Shown in pieces: positions 32,530 to 41,941 of a stretch of 64,000 nt of DNA. The translations under genes were made by a program, and so were the position numbers. The notes under the pieces were generated by a model, which saw only the letters and a list, made by a program, of their open reading frames with translations, searched no databases and was not told where the DNA came from. The stretch comes from Aestuariibaculum sediminum. Its GTDB lineage: Bacteria; Bacteroidota; Bacteroidia; Flavobacteriales; Flavobacteriaceae. The DNA lies in the NCBI RefSeq assembly GCF_014596945.1, contig NZ_JACVXB010000006.1, forward strand, positions 63,770-127,769. Direction: 5' to 3'. Numbering within the stretch: the stretch's first letter is position 1; each line of letters begins with the position of its first letter.

Positions 32530-34641
32530 ATGCAATTACCAGATATTCAAAAAGACTTATACGCAAACTTAAAAACCTATTTTGGTTACGATAGTTACAG
32601 GGCGCAGCAAAAGGATATTGTAGAGACGCTTCTCGGCAAAAAAGATTGTCTGGTTATCATGCCAACAGGAGGAGGGAAATCTATTTGCTTTCAACTACCC
32701 GCATTAACTTTTAAGGGGTTAACTTTAGTGATATCACCTTTAATAGCTTTAATGAAAGATCAGGTAGATGGTTTAAACGCTAACGGGATTGCTGCTTCAT
32801 TTTTTAATAGTAGTCAGGGGCATGCCGAACAACAGCAAATTATTGACCAGATTGTAACCAAAAAACTAAAACTTCTGTATGTGGCACCCGAAAGCTTGTC
32901 GGGTTTACAAAATATTTTAAAAGAAACATATATTAGTTGTGTGGCTATAGATGAGGCACACTGTATTTCCTCTTGGGGGCATGATTTTAGGCCTAGTTAT
33001 CAGCAGTTAGGTTTTTTAAAGTCCACATTACCCAATACACCATTTATTGCTTTAACGGCAACAGCCGATAAGGCGACCCGAGATGATATATTAAAACAAC
33101 TTCAAATAGAAAATGCCGAGCAATTTATTTCATCTTTCGATCGTAAAAATATTGCTCTTGAAGTACGCTCAGGGAGTAACCGCATATCACAAATTGTCTC
33201 GTTTATAAAAAAACGTCCCAATCAATCGGGAATTATTTATTGCTTAAGTCGAAAAGCTACAGAGCAACTGGCAGATAAACTTAAAAAAAATGGTATCTCT
33301 GCCAAAGCGTATCATGCTGGTTTAAATTTTGAGGAACGTAATAAAGTTCAGGAGGATTTCATTTTTGATAAAACGCCTATTGTGTGTGCGACCGTGGCGT
33401 TTGGTATGGGTATCGATAAATCCAATGTACGCTGGGTTATTCACTATAATATGCCTAAAAACATTGAAGGCTATTATCAGGAAATTGGACGCGCCGGTCG
33501 CGATGGATTAAAATCCCAGGCCTTACTTTTTCATAGTTATGCCGATGTAATTCAGCTTAGAAATTTTGCAAACGGAACATCTAATGAAGAGGTTCAGGTT
33601 GCTAAAATTGAACGCATGAAGCAATTTGCCGAAGCAACCACCTGCCGAAGAAAAATACTGTTGAGTTATTTTGGAGAGTTACTTGCTGAAAATTGCGGCA
33701 ATTGTGATGTTTGTAAAAATCCTCCACAATTTTTTGATGGGACAATAATCGCCCAAAAAGCCTTGTCAGCCATTTATAGATTAAACGAAAGGGAAGCTGC
33801 GGGTATGGTAATAGATGTGCTTCGTGGATCGCAAAATGCAAACATTCTTGACAAGGGATATACCCAGATAAAAACCTTTGGAATTGGTAAGGATATCTCA
33901 TGGAAAGATTGGCAACACTTCATTGTTCAACTAATAAATCAGGGATATTGCGAAATTGCTTTTCATAAAAATAATGCCTTGCAGCTAACCGAATTTTCGA
34001 AAAAGGTTTTATTCCAAGGTGCCAAAGTATTATTAACTAAACCTGTTGATGTTGTCGAGGTTAAAACTTCCGAAAAGGAAAAAAGAGTAAAATCAACAAA
34101 GAGTTCAGGGTTATTTGAACGTTTACGTCAATTACGTTACCGTATTGCTTTAGAAGAAAATATTCCGGCATATCTTGTGTTTAGTGATGCTACACTTAAA
34201 GAGATTGAGCGCGAACGCCCTATGAGTGAAGATGATTTTATAAAAATTAATGGAGTAGGACAGCGAAAATTAGAGGTTTATGGCGATGAGTTTATAGCTG
34301 AGATTCTGGATTTTGTTGGTACAAAACGAAAAAAAGCAAAAAAAACCGATACGCATTTAGTGACTTACGAATTGTATAAACAGGGGTTGTCTATTAATGA
34401 GATTTCTGAAAAACGTCAACTAAAATCACAGACCATCTATTCGCATATAGCTAAGCTTTATAAAGATGGTAAAGCAATTAATATTTACGATTTTGTAACG
34501 AAAAGTGAAGTAGCTGCAGTTAAAAAGGCTAGAAAGGAATTAGAAGCCCCAGCTGCTTTAAAACCGTATTTCGATTATTTTAATGAACAAATGGACTATT
34601 TTAAAATCCGTCTGGCCTTAAGTGTAGTTGAAAAGGAGTAG
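32530..34641 (+). CDS. recQ: ATP-dependent DNA helicase RecQ
   Basis: 703 residues. Helicase motifs: I MPTGGGKS (44-51), II DEAH (141-144), III ALTATAD, and VI QEIGRAGRDGL. The zinc region has CRRKILLSYFGELLAENCGNC and DVC, followed by a winged-helix RQC part and an HRDC domain (LFERLRQLRYRIALEENIPAYLVF). The last ~110 residues add a helix-turn-helix-like module (YKQGLSINEISEKRQLKSQT), common in Bacteroidota and Firmicutes RecQ. It unwinds 3'-5' in recombination and replication-fork repair; topoisomerase III, its usual partner, is encoded 1.9 kb downstream. Confidence 0.95.
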   Translation: MQLPDIQKDLYANLKTYFGYDSYRAQQKDIVETLLGKKDCLVIMPTGGGKSICFQLPALTFKGLTLVISPLIALMKDQVDGLNANGIAASFFNSSQGHAEQQQIIDQIVTKKLKLLYVAPESLSGLQNILKETYISCVAIDEAHCISSWGHDFRPSYQQLGFLKSTLPNTPFIALTATADKATRDDILKQLQIENAEQFISSFDRKNIALEVRSGSNRISQIVSFIKKRPNQSGIIYCLSRKATEQLADKLKKNGISAKAYHAGLNFEERNKVQEDFIFDKTPIVCATVAFGMGIDKSNVRWVIHYNMPKNIEGYYQEIGRAGRDGLKSQALLFHSYADVIQLRNFANGTSNEEVQVAKIERMKQFAEATTCRRKILLSYFGELLAENCGNCDVCKNPPQFFDGTIIAQKALSAIYRLNEREAAGMVIDVLRGSQNANILDKGYTQIKTFGIGKDISWKDWQHFIVQLINQGYCEIAFHKNNALQLTEFSKKVLFQGAKVLLTKPVDVVEVKTSEKEKRVKSTKSSGLFERLRQLRYRIALEENIPAYLVFSDATLKEIERERPMSEDDFIKINGVGQRKLEVYGDEFIAEILDFVGTKRKKAKKTDTHLVTYELYKQGLSINEISEKRQLKSQTIYSHIAKLYKDGKAINIYDFVTKSEVAAVKKARKELEAPAALKPYFDYFNEQMDYFKIRLALSVVEKE

Positions 34642-34711
34642 TGTTTAGTATAAAGTTAAGATAACCTAATTTTACCGTCTGAAACTAAGGTTTTTAATCA
34701 AATTGCGCAAT

Positions 34712-35278
34712 ATGATTATAGTTGAAGACGAAATATTCGAAAAACAGGATTTTTCAAAAAAAAGGCTTCCAAAAGGAGACTATGAATATTGTACATTCAT
34801 AAACTGCAATTTTGCTGAAGGACTGCTCTCTGAAGTTAAATTTTTAGAATGTGATTTTGAAGACTGTAATTTGAGTGCTGCAAATGTAATGCATAGTAGT
34901 TTTCAGGATGTTAATTTTAAAAATTGTAAAATGTTAGGCGTCCACTTTAATAATTGTAATTTATTTGGTTTTGCTGTAAAGTTGAATAATTGCAATTTAG
35001 AGAATGCTTCATTTTATCAAGTAAATTTACAAAACAGCGAGATAATTGCTACTAAATGTCTACATGCCGATTTTACTGAAGCAAACTTAAGCGGTATGAA
35101 TTTAGATGGCTGTGAGTTCCTACGTGCCACCTTTCAGTATTCAATTTTAAATAAAACCGATTTCCGAAAGGCTCGCGGCTACAATATCAATCTAGAACAA
35201 AATAAGATTAAAGGCGCTTTGTTTGCGTTAGAAGGTGTTTCAGGTCTACTTACGACGTATCAAATAATAATAGAGTAA
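34712..35278 (+). CDS. Pentapeptide-repeat protein (Qnr/MfpA-like)
   Basis: 188 residues from ATG 34712; a TTG three codons before is also in frame. Nearly the whole chain follows A(N/D)LXX-type pentapeptides: CTFINCNF, VKFLECDFEDCNLSAANVM, VNFKNCKM, ADFTEANLSGMNLDGCEF, NKTDFRKARG, forming a right-handed quadrilateral beta helix. Length and the capped C-terminus (IKGALFALEGVSGLL) resemble chromosomal Qnr-like proteins that mimic DNA and shield gyrase and topoisomerase IV; many relatives have no shown quinolone effect. Unusually many Cys (about nine) occupy repeat positions. Single-gene unit between recQ and GH43. Confidence 0.82.
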   Translation: MIIVEDEIFEKQDFSKKRLPKGDYEYCTFINCNFAEGLLSEVKFLECDFEDCNLSAANVMHSSFQDVNFKNCKMLGVHFNNCNLFGFAVKLNNCNLENASFYQVNLQNSEIIATKCLHADFTEANLSGMNLDGCEFLRATFQYSILNKTDFRKARGYNINLEQNKIKGALFALEGVSGLLTTYQIIIE

Positions 35279-35404
35279 TAAGTACATGATTTTTTGATAG
35301 TTTATAGTAGGGTTGAGGTGTTTAATACAATTAATTTAAAAGGATATATTGCTATTTATTCTTTAAAGTGTTAAATTGCCACTTATTATGTTAGCTAAAT
35401 AGAT

Positions 35405-36409
35405 ATGAACTTTTTTAAGATTTTACTTTTTTTACTAGGAACAACTTTAATCTCAAATAAAAGCCTGGCGCAAAACGAGCAATTCGATAACCCAATAGCC
35501 GAAAAAAGAGCTGATCCATGGGTGTTAAAATCCGACGATGGTATATACTACTTAATAGCAACAGTCCCTGAATATGATAAAATAGTAATCAGACAAGCCA
35601 AAACGATAAATGGCCTAAAAGAAGCTAAAGAGAAAGTGGTTTGGACCAAACACAAATCTGGTGTTATGGGGCATCATATTTGGGCACCTGAACTGCACAA
35701 AATTGAAGGTGTTTGGTATATTTATTTTGCTGCTGGTGAAGCCGAAAATATATGGAATATTAGAATGTGGGCGCTTTCAAATACTCATGAAGATCCAATG
35801 AAGGGAACTTGGAAAGAAGAAGGTAAGGTAAAAGCGAAACAAGAATCATTTTCTTTAGATGCAACAACATTCGAGCATAATGGAAAACGTTACATGATTT
35901 GGGCACAAAATGTTTTGGGAGGCAACCATGGGACAGGTTTAGTTATGTCGGAAATGGCAAGCCCAACCACATTAAAAGGCCCTGAAGTTATATTAACAAC
36001 TCCAGAATTTAGTTGGGAACGCATAAAATATAATGTTAATGAAGGACCTGCGGTTATTAAACATAATGGAAGAATTTTCGTAACCTATTCGGCGAGTGCT
36101 ACTAATCATAACTATTGTGTGGGCTTACTCTGGATTGATGCGGATAAAGATTTATTAGACGTTTCGAACTGGAACAAATCACCAGGTCCAGTATTTTATA
36201 CTAACGAAGATTTGAAACGGTATGGTCCGGGGCATAATTCATTTACCACTTCCGAGGATGGTAAAGATTTAATTATGATTTATCATGCTCGTGATTATAA
36301 GGAAATTATCGGTCATGAGTTATCCGATCCTAACCGCGCAACCAGAGCCAGGGTGGTGAAATGGACGCCTGGCGGGTTTCCAGATTTTATGCAAAATGTA
36401 GGGGATTAA
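35405..36409 (+). CDS. Secreted glycoside hydrolase family 43
   Basis: 334 residues with a signal peptide (1-22, ending SLAQ). The five-bladed propeller enzyme shows the three catalytic acids of GH43: base Asp37 in RADPWV, Asp152 in SFSLDATTF and acid Glu213 in NVNEGPAVI. A GH43 of this size with HHIWAPELH near residues 90-98 is usually an exo-acting alpha-L-arabinofuranosidase or beta-xylosidase releasing sugars from hemicellulose or arabinan. No carbohydrate-binding module. There is no SusC/SusD pair or other carbohydrate enzyme next to it, so it is not in a recognisable utilisation locus. Confidence 0.88.
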   Translation: MNFFKILLFLLGTTLISNKSLAQNEQFDNPIAEKRADPWVLKSDDGIYYLIATVPEYDKIVIRQAKTINGLKEAKEKVVWTKHKSGVMGHHIWAPELHKIEGVWYIYFAAGEAENIWNIRMWALSNTHEDPMKGTWKEEGKVKAKQESFSLDATTFEHNGKRYMIWAQNVLGGNHGTGLVMSEMASPTTLKGPEVILTTPEFSWERIKYNVNEGPAVIKHNGRIFVTYSASATNHNYCVGLLWIDADKDLLDVSNWNKSPGPVFYTNEDLKRYGPGHNSFTTSEDGKDLIMIYHARDYKEIIGHELSDPNRATRARVVKWTPGGFPDFMQNVGD

Positions 36410-36492
36410 TTTCGGTTAATAACTCCTAATAAGTCTTCTTCAATAAAAAAATCAAAAGTATTATTTTGCAGACGCTTATTTAGAGTTGAAAA

Positions 36493-38820
36493 ATGAAAGT
36501 CTGTATAGCCGAAAAACCAAGTGTGGCGAGAGAAATTGCCAACGTTTTAGGAGCGAAAACCAAGCACGATGGGTATTTCGAAGGTAACGGTTATGCCGTA
36601 ACCTACACGTTCGGGCATTTATGTACTTTAAAAGAACCCAACGATTACAAACCGTACTGGAAAAGCTGGGATTTAAATAACTTACCCATGCTGCCTGAAA
36701 AGTTTGAAACGAAGGTGGTTGCTAATTCGGGTATTCAAAAGCAATTTAAAATTGTAAAAAGCCTTTTTGAAAAAGCCGATGTGGTGATTAACTGCGGTGA
36801 TGCTGGTCAGGAGGGAGAACTCATTCAGCGTTGGGTGCTGAACGAAGCTAATTATAAAGGCGAAGTGAAGCGATTATGGATTTCGTCCTTAACAACAGAA
36901 GCCATAAAAGAAGGTTTTGAAAATTTAAAACCTTCAGAGAAATACGATAATCTTTATTATGCAGGATTTTCACGAGCCATAGGCGACTGGTTGCTTGGTA
37001 TGAATGCTACGCGTTTATATACTTTAAAGCATGGTGGTTACAAACAAGTGCTGTCTATAGGTAGGGTGCAAACGCCTACTTTAGCTATGGTTGTTAATCG
37101 TTTTAAGGAGATTGAAAATTTTAAGCCTCAACCTTATTGGGAGTTACAAACTATGTATCGCGATACTTTGTTTAGCTGCGAAGAAGGTCGTTTCTTAAAA
37201 AAGGAAGATGGCGAGGTTTTAGCGAATAGAGTTAAGGAAAGTGATTTCGAAATTGTTTCTATTGAAAAGAAAGACGGAAAGGAATACGCGCCCAAATTAT
37301 TCGATTTAACGGGACTTCAGGTGTATTGCAACAATAAGTTTGGTTTTTCGGCCGAAGAAACCTTAAAGATTGTCCAGAGTTTGTACGAACAAAAAGTCGT
37401 TACTTACCCTAGGGTAGATACCACTTTTTTACCCAATGATGTTTATCCAAAAGTAGAAGGTATATTAAAAAATTTAACCCAATACGCCGCTTTAACACAA
37501 CCTCTTTTAGGAAAGAAAATAAAGAAGTCAAGCAAGGTGTTTAACGATAAAAAAGTCACCGATCATCATGCCATTATTCCAACAGGAATTCAGTCACAGC
37601 TACCATACGCACAAAAACAGGTTTACGATATTATTGTAAAACGCTTTATTGCTGTATTCTACGACGATTGTCTTGTTGCTAATACTTCGGTTATTGGTGA
37701 AGCCGATAAAGTTTCCTTTAAAACAACCGGAAAAGAAATTATTAAGAAAGGGTGGCGAGTAGTTTTTGAAAATCCAGATAAGAAGGAAAAAGAATCCGAT
37801 ATTTTACCAAGTTTTGAAAAGGGAGAAAAAGGCCCTCATGAACCATCCTTTTTAGAGAAGGAAACCAAACCACCGAATCAATATACCGAAGCGTCTTTAC
37901 TACGAGCCATGGAGACGGCGGGCAAACACGTAGACAACGAAGATTTACGTGAATTAATGAAAGAAAATGGTATTGGCCGACCATCAACGCGAGCTAATAT
38001 TATCGAGACCTTGTTTAAACGTAAGTACATTAAACGAAATAAAAAACAGGTTTTACCAACGGTAACAGGTATCCAGTTAATTGATACAATACAAAATGAT
38101 TTATTAAAATCGGCTGAGCTTACTGGAAGTTGGGAGAAGCAGCTAAAGGATATAGAAAAAGGAGAGTTTAGCGCCGGTGCATTTATAAAAAACATGAAAC
38201 GCATGGTAGATGCCTTGGTTTACGAGGTACGAAGCGAAACGCGTCGAGCTAACATTTCGCATGCTGTAACAGTTAAAAAGCGTGAAGCAAAAGCCCAAAA
38301 AAAGAAGAACGCTGGAATTTCGGCAGAGGTATGCCCAAAATGTAAAAAAGGACATATTTTAAAGGGTAAATCGGCATATGGATGCAGTGCTTATAAATCG
38401 GGATGTAATTTTGTGATGCCATTTATATTTAGTGGGAAGAAAATTTCTGAAAAACAATTTATACGTTTAATTCAAAAAGGCTGTACGGTAAATTTAAAAG
38501 GTTTTAAAACCGATGCGGGAACGGTTGAAGGTTTAGTACGATTAGATGAGAATTTTAAATTGAAACTTGAACCGAAGGTTAAAAAGGATACACCCTCTAA
38601 AACCGATAAAAGTACTTCTGAGAAAACTTCGAATGGAGATGCTCTTCTTTGTCCAAAATGTAATTCAGGTACTATTGTAAAAGGTAAAACAGCTTATGGT
38701 TGCAGCGCCTACAATTCGGGTTGCGATTTTATGATGACTTTTGAGGCTGTTAAAGCCAAAATAAATGGACAAACACCATCGAAAGAATTGGTTTATCGCA
38801 TTTTAAAAGAAAGTCTTTAA
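36493..38820 (+). CDS. topB: DNA topoisomerase III with two C-terminal zinc-type modules
   Basis: 775 residues. The TOPRIM domain starts KVCIAEKPSVAREIANVLGA, with INCGDAGQEGELIQRWVL for the metal site; the catalytic Tyr is in VVTYPRVDTTFLP (near residue 310). After the core (~600) come two copies of a Cys4 module with identical spacing, C-x2-C-x13-C-x6-C (CPKCKKGHILKGKSAYGC and CPKCNSGTIVKGKTAYGC), joined by a Lys/Ser-rich linker. Type IA topoisomerase III decatenates and resolves recombination intermediates with RecQ. The pseudouridine synthase gene starts one base after its stop, forming an operon. Confidence 0.95.
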   Translation: MKVCIAEKPSVAREIANVLGAKTKHDGYFEGNGYAVTYTFGHLCTLKEPNDYKPYWKSWDLNNLPMLPEKFETKVVANSGIQKQFKIVKSLFEKADVVINCGDAGQEGELIQRWVLNEANYKGEVKRLWISSLTTEAIKEGFENLKPSEKYDNLYYAGFSRAIGDWLLGMNATRLYTLKHGGYKQVLSIGRVQTPTLAMVVNRFKEIENFKPQPYWELQTMYRDTLFSCEEGRFLKKEDGEVLANRVKESDFEIVSIEKKDGKEYAPKLFDLTGLQVYCNNKFGFSAEETLKIVQSLYEQKVVTYPRVDTTFLPNDVYPKVEGILKNLTQYAALTQPLLGKKIKKSSKVFNDKKVTDHHAIIPTGIQSQLPYAQKQVYDIIVKRFIAVFYDDCLVANTSVIGEADKVSFKTTGKEIIKKGWRVVFENPDKKEKESDILPSFEKGEKGPHEPSFLEKETKPPNQYTEASLLRAMETAGKHVDNEDLRELMKENGIGRPSTRANIIETLFKRKYIKRNKKQVLPTVTGIQLIDTIQNDLLKSAELTGSWEKQLKDIEKGEFSAGAFIKNMKRMVDALVYEVRSETRRANISHAVTVKKREAKAQKKKNAGISAEVCPKCKKGHILKGKSAYGCSAYKSGCNFVMPFIFSGKKISEKQFIRLIQKGCTVNLKGFKTDAGTVEGLVRLDENFKLKLEPKVKKDTPSKTDKSTSEKTSNGDALLCPKCNSGTIVKGKTAYGCSAYNSGCDFMMTFEAVKAKINGQTPSKELVYRILKESL

Positions 38821-38821
38821 A

Positions 38822-39397
38822 ATGGAACATAAACATTTTATGATTTACAAGCCTTACGGGTTTTTAAGTCAGTTTTATAGTAACGACAGCAAACAACAAA
38901 AGAAAAAATTTCTTGGTAGTTTATATGATTTTCCCGAAGGTATTATGGCCGTTGGTCGTTTGGATGAAAAATCGGAAGGGTTGTTGTTGCTTACCACCGA
39001 TGGTAAAACCAGTGATTTTGTAAATAGTAAAAAGGTAGATAAGGAATATTATGCGTTGGTTGATGGAGCGATAACTGAAGACGCCATAAAACAAATGTCA
39101 GAAGGGGTAGAAATTGGTTTTAACGGTAAAAAATATCAAACCAAACCATGCAAAGTCTTCAAATTAGAACAGGTTCCCGACTTACCAGTACGCTCGAAAA
39201 AAATAAGAGATGCGCGTCATGGTCCAACTACCTGGATTTCGGTAACTTTAAACGAAGGCAAGTTTAGGCAGGTTCGTAAAATGACTTCAGCGGTGGGGTT
39301 TCCTACCTTACGTTTAGTGCGAGTTAGAGTAGGCGATAAGCACCTTGGAACTATGCAGGTTGGGCAAGTGAAGCCGTTAGACACATTAGGGTTTTAA
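38822..39397 (+). CDS. RluE/RsuA-type rRNA pseudouridine synthase
   Basis: 191 residues, no S4 domain. The catalytic motif MAVGRLDEKSEGLLLLTTDG (Asp in GRLD, near residue 43) is that of the RsuA/RluB/E/F branch, with DKEYYALVDG and LNEGKFRQVRKMTSAVGFPT as further blocks. Length and lack of an N-terminal S4 domain match RluE, which modifies U2457 of E. coli 23S rRNA; assigning that exact site here is inference. It is one base downstream of topB and presumably shares its transcript. A structured element lies 32 bases after its stop. Confidence 0.85.
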   Translation: MEHKHFMIYKPYGFLSQFYSNDSKQQKKKFLGSLYDFPEGIMAVGRLDEKSEGLLLLTTDGKTSDFVNSKKVDKEYYALVDGAITEDAIKQMSEGVEIGFNGKKYQTKPCKVFKLEQVPDLPVRSKKIRDARHGPTTWISVTLNEGKFRQVRKMTSAVGFPTLRLVRVRVGDKHLGTMQVGQVKPLDTLGF

Positions 39398-39429
39398 CCA
39401 AAAGATAGAAATTCGAAAGACCAAGACAT

Positions 39430-39529
39430 GCGTTAGGGATTGAAACGGCATCCTTTTTGAAATGCTAGCTGAGCATACCGAAAACATATAGTGGAACGTC
39501 CGACCCGAAATAAGGTGAAGGGGGAACGC
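39430..39529 (+). ncRNA. Structured intergenic element, candidate flavobacterial ncRNA/repeat
   Basis: About 100 bases closed by GCGTT (39430-39434) and AACGC (39525-39529). Inside are GGGATTGAAACGGCATCC (39436-39453), which can pair GGAT with ATCC, a small hairpin TGCTAGCTGAGCA, and CGACCC opposite AGGGGG near the 3' end. G+C is visibly higher than in the surrounding spacer. I recall very similar GCGTTAGGGATTGAAACGGC cores in other flavobacterial intergenic regions, so this is either a dispersed repeat or a conserved RNA; strand is not fixed. Confidence 0.55.
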
Positions 39530-39537
39530 CATCCAGA

Positions 39538-40170
39538 CTATACCTCTAGTTTTTTCAGTTCTTTGTAATTGTTATTCAAGCGTTTTAATAAAAGCCCGTA
39601 AATTAATTTATAAAATAACCAAAGTATTACGATAAACCCAATGGTGAATAAGACCACAATCATTGATGTAACTATAAGTTGTTTGGTACTAAAATGAGCA
39701 AATTTGTCGGTAAGTTCCGGGTCGTGAGTAAAGGCATAATAGAAACCTCCCAAAAGCGATGTACCAGCAACAATTAGGTTATATGCTACGTAATATTTAA
39801 TGACTTTCCGGGTGTTTATAATGCTTTTTATTAAACCTCGAACAGAATCCATAATCGATATTGATCGATACGATCGATATAGTAAATAGATGAAGACGGC
39901 AATGACTACATAGCTTAAATACGTGAGGAAATTAAAAAATGAGTCGTTCAAAAAATTGTCCATTTTTTGATTGAATTCCTCTGAAAAAGACACAGGTACA
40001 ATCGTGTTAATAATGATCCAAAAGGCCAGTTCGGCAACACTTATATAAAACAGAGTTTTTACAATTGATGACGATTTTTTAAGCAGCATAGGGTATATTT
40101 CCTTTGCCGATAATGTATTGTGACTCGACTGACGTTTCCAGTCTTTTTTTAGTAAATCTAATTCATCCAT
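39538..40170 (-). CDS. Four-helix membrane protein, partner of the ECF sigma factor
   Basis: 210 residues. A cytoplasmic N-terminus (MDELDLLKKDWKRQSSHNTLSAKEIY, split at DWKRQ) is followed by four membrane helices near 38-55, 82-102, 125-145 and 165-190, and a basic tail. It begins three bases after the sigma-factor stop, so the two are co-transcribed. The acidic amphipathic start plus membrane location fits an anti-sigma factor that holds the sigma at the membrane, but it has no zinc ZAS motif and I do not recognise a named family. Similar proteins follow ECF sigma genes in other flavobacteria. Confidence 0.65.
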   Translation of the reverse strand: MDELDLLKKDWKRQSSHNTLSAKEIYPMLLKKSSSIVKTLFYISVAELAFWIIINTIVPVSFSEEFNQKMDNFLNDSFFNFLTYLSYVVIAVFIYLLYRSYRSISIMDSVRGLIKSIINTRKVIKYYVAYNLIVAGTSLLGGFYYAFTHDPELTDKFAHFSTKQLIVTSMIVVLFTIGFIVILWLFYKLIYGLLLKRLNNNYKELKKLEV

Positions 40171-40173
40171 GGT

Positions 40174-40668
40174 TTACGGATTTAATATGGTTTTAAGTTT
40201 GGTTTTAATTCGGTTCATCTTCACACGTGCATTTACCTCGCTAATTCCTAAAGTTTCACTTATTTCTCGATAGTCTTTGTCTTCTAAATACAAAAACACA
40301 AGTGCTTTTTCTATATCGTTAAGCTGATGCACAGCTTTGTATAAAATTTTTAATTGTTGTTCTTCGGTATCATCATAAGCCTCAGATTTTATTTTATATT
40401 CTACGCCATTAAAGTCTTGCGTATTAATGGTTCGTTTCGATTTTCGGTAAAGTGTAATAGCTGTGTTTAGGCTTACGCGATACATCCAGGTACTAAACTT
40501 GGAATCGCCACGAAATTTAGGGTAGGCTTTCCAGAGTTGAATGGTAATTTCCTGAAACAAATCGTTATGGGCATCGTAATTATTGGTGTACAATCGGCAT
40601 ACTTTATGTACAATATTTTGATGCTTTTCTAGCAATTCAACAAAACTATGTTCTAGTTCTTTTTTCAA
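40174..40668 (-). CDS. ECF-type RNA polymerase sigma factor
   Basis: 164 residues. Region 2 is seen in VCRLYTNNYDAHNDLFQEIT, with IQLWKAYPKFRGDSKFSTWM and YRVSLNTAI for the -10-binding part; region 4 is LVFLYLEDKDYREISETLG and ISEVNARVKMNRIKTKLK, a helix-turn-helix for the -35 element. No region 3 or extra domain. Upstream lie 239 bases without a gene before the divergent DUF6340 gene. Its likely target genes and signal are unknown; the downstream membrane protein is the natural candidate regulator. Confidence 0.92.
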   Translation of the reverse strand: MKKELEHSFVELLEKHQNIVHKVCRLYTNNYDAHNDLFQEITIQLWKAYPKFRGDSKFSTWMYRVSLNTAITLYRKSKRTINTQDFNGVEYKIKSEAYDDTEEQQLKILYKAVHQLNDIEKALVFLYLEDKDYREISETLGISEVNARVKMNRIKTKLKTILNP

Positions 40669-40907
40669 TTTGATGGTTTAGTTAATTGTAAGTAGCCAAA
40701 TGTTTTAAAACGTTACAATGTTAAAAAAAATATTTTTTTAAGGATTAATTAAATTAAACTTAAATAGTATGTTTAATGGTATTAATTGATGAATTTTATT
40801 TAGTAAAACGAAAGAATATTAGTAATATAGCACACCTAACAATCAATGAGTTAAAACATAAATGGCATGTTTCTTGTTTTAATCTCAAAAATTAAAACCC
40901 TAACATC

Positions 40908-41915
40908 ATGAAAAATATCTACTTTTTAGTTGTTGTAATTGTTATGCTTAGTTTGTTGTCCTGCGGAAGTTCGGGATACGTTCATTTAAATTATCCGCAA
41001 GAACCCATTGTAATGCTTCCTGAAAATGTATCGAATGTAGTTTTAGTAAACCGTTCTCTAACCAAGGAAGAGGATAAAAATGCACAAACCATGGAGGCCA
41101 TAACAACCGGTGAAATTATGGGATCGGACCGAATAGCTTCCGATGAAGCGATGAAAGGTGTTTTTGATGGTATTCATAATAAAAGCCATATACAAATAAT
41201 AATGCCGGATACATTACGTCTATATGGTACTGGAACTAGAGCTACACCAGATTTGTTAAGCTGGAATAAGGTATCTGAAATATGTGAATCATCAAATGCC
41301 GATGTGTTACTGGTTTTAGAAAATTTCGATTCTAATTCCGACTTAATTCGTTCGGCGGTTGTCGATCAAGTAAATTCGGTAATCACAACGGGAAAACCAA
41401 GTAACAGGATACCTACCGGTGCTCGTGTTAATGTAAAAAGCTACTGGCGTTTATATGATCCCTATAGTAAATCTATTATCGATCAATTCCAGCAAACCCA
41501 TTATATGAATTTCGATTTAGTGAATGGCATTCCTCCAATAAATGCTTTGGGAGAAACTGCTTATGCGGCTGGATTAGATTATATCAACCGATTTTTACCG
41601 AGTTATTACCGTGTAAAACGCGATATGTATAAAAAAGGTAAAGGTCGAGAAAAAAACATGTTTGCTGCTGGATGGCGCTCGGCAGAGGTAGCAAAATGGA
41701 ATGAGGCTATTTCCATTTGGAAAGATCTTATTAATGCTAACCCCAGAAGTAAATCGGCTGGAAGAGCTGCTCATAATATTGCAGTTTCTTACGAGGTTTT
41801 AGGAGATACCGATATGGCGTTGCAATGGGCCCAACGTGCCTACCGAGACTATGGTGATAAAGTAAGTCGAAATTATGCAAAAATTCTACTTAGGAGACAG
41901 CGTGTAGAGCTCTAA
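40908..41915 (+). CDS. DUF6340 family lipoprotein with TPR-like end
   Basis: 335 residues with a lipoprotein signal ending SLLSC (Cys19). DUF6340 marks include VHLNYPQEPIVMLPENVSN, LVNRSLT and DVLLVLENFDSN. The C-terminal ~80 residues carry TPR-like helices (WNEAISIWKDLI, AGRAAHNIAVSYEVLGDTDM, ALQWAQRAYRDYG). Probably a periplasm-facing outer-membrane lipoprotein that binds other proteins. It is divergent from the ECF sigma gene and could be one of its targets. The tonB gene follows after 89 bases on the same strand, with a palindrome in between. Confidence 0.8.
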   Translation: MKNIYFLVVVIVMLSLLSCGSSGYVHLNYPQEPIVMLPENVSNVVLVNRSLTKEEDKNAQTMEAITTGEIMGSDRIASDEAMKGVFDGIHNKSHIQIIMPDTLRLYGTGTRATPDLLSWNKVSEICESSNADVLLVLENFDSNSDLIRSAVVDQVNSVITTGKPSNRIPTGARVNVKSYWRLYDPYSKSIIDQFQQTHYMNFDLVNGIPPINALGETAYAAGLDYINRFLPSYYRVKRDMYKKGKGREKNMFAAGWRSAEVAKWNEAISIWKDLINANPRSKSAGRAAHNIAVSYEVLGDTDMALQWAQRAYRDYGDKVSRNYAKILLRRQRVEL

Positions 41916-41941
41916 CGTTAAGCGATTTTCGTTTCGTATAC

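Noticed and set aside
35405-36409. GH43 gene as part of a polysaccharide utilisation locus
   Set aside because: No SusC/SusD, no other carbohydrate enzyme and no hybrid regulator within several kb.
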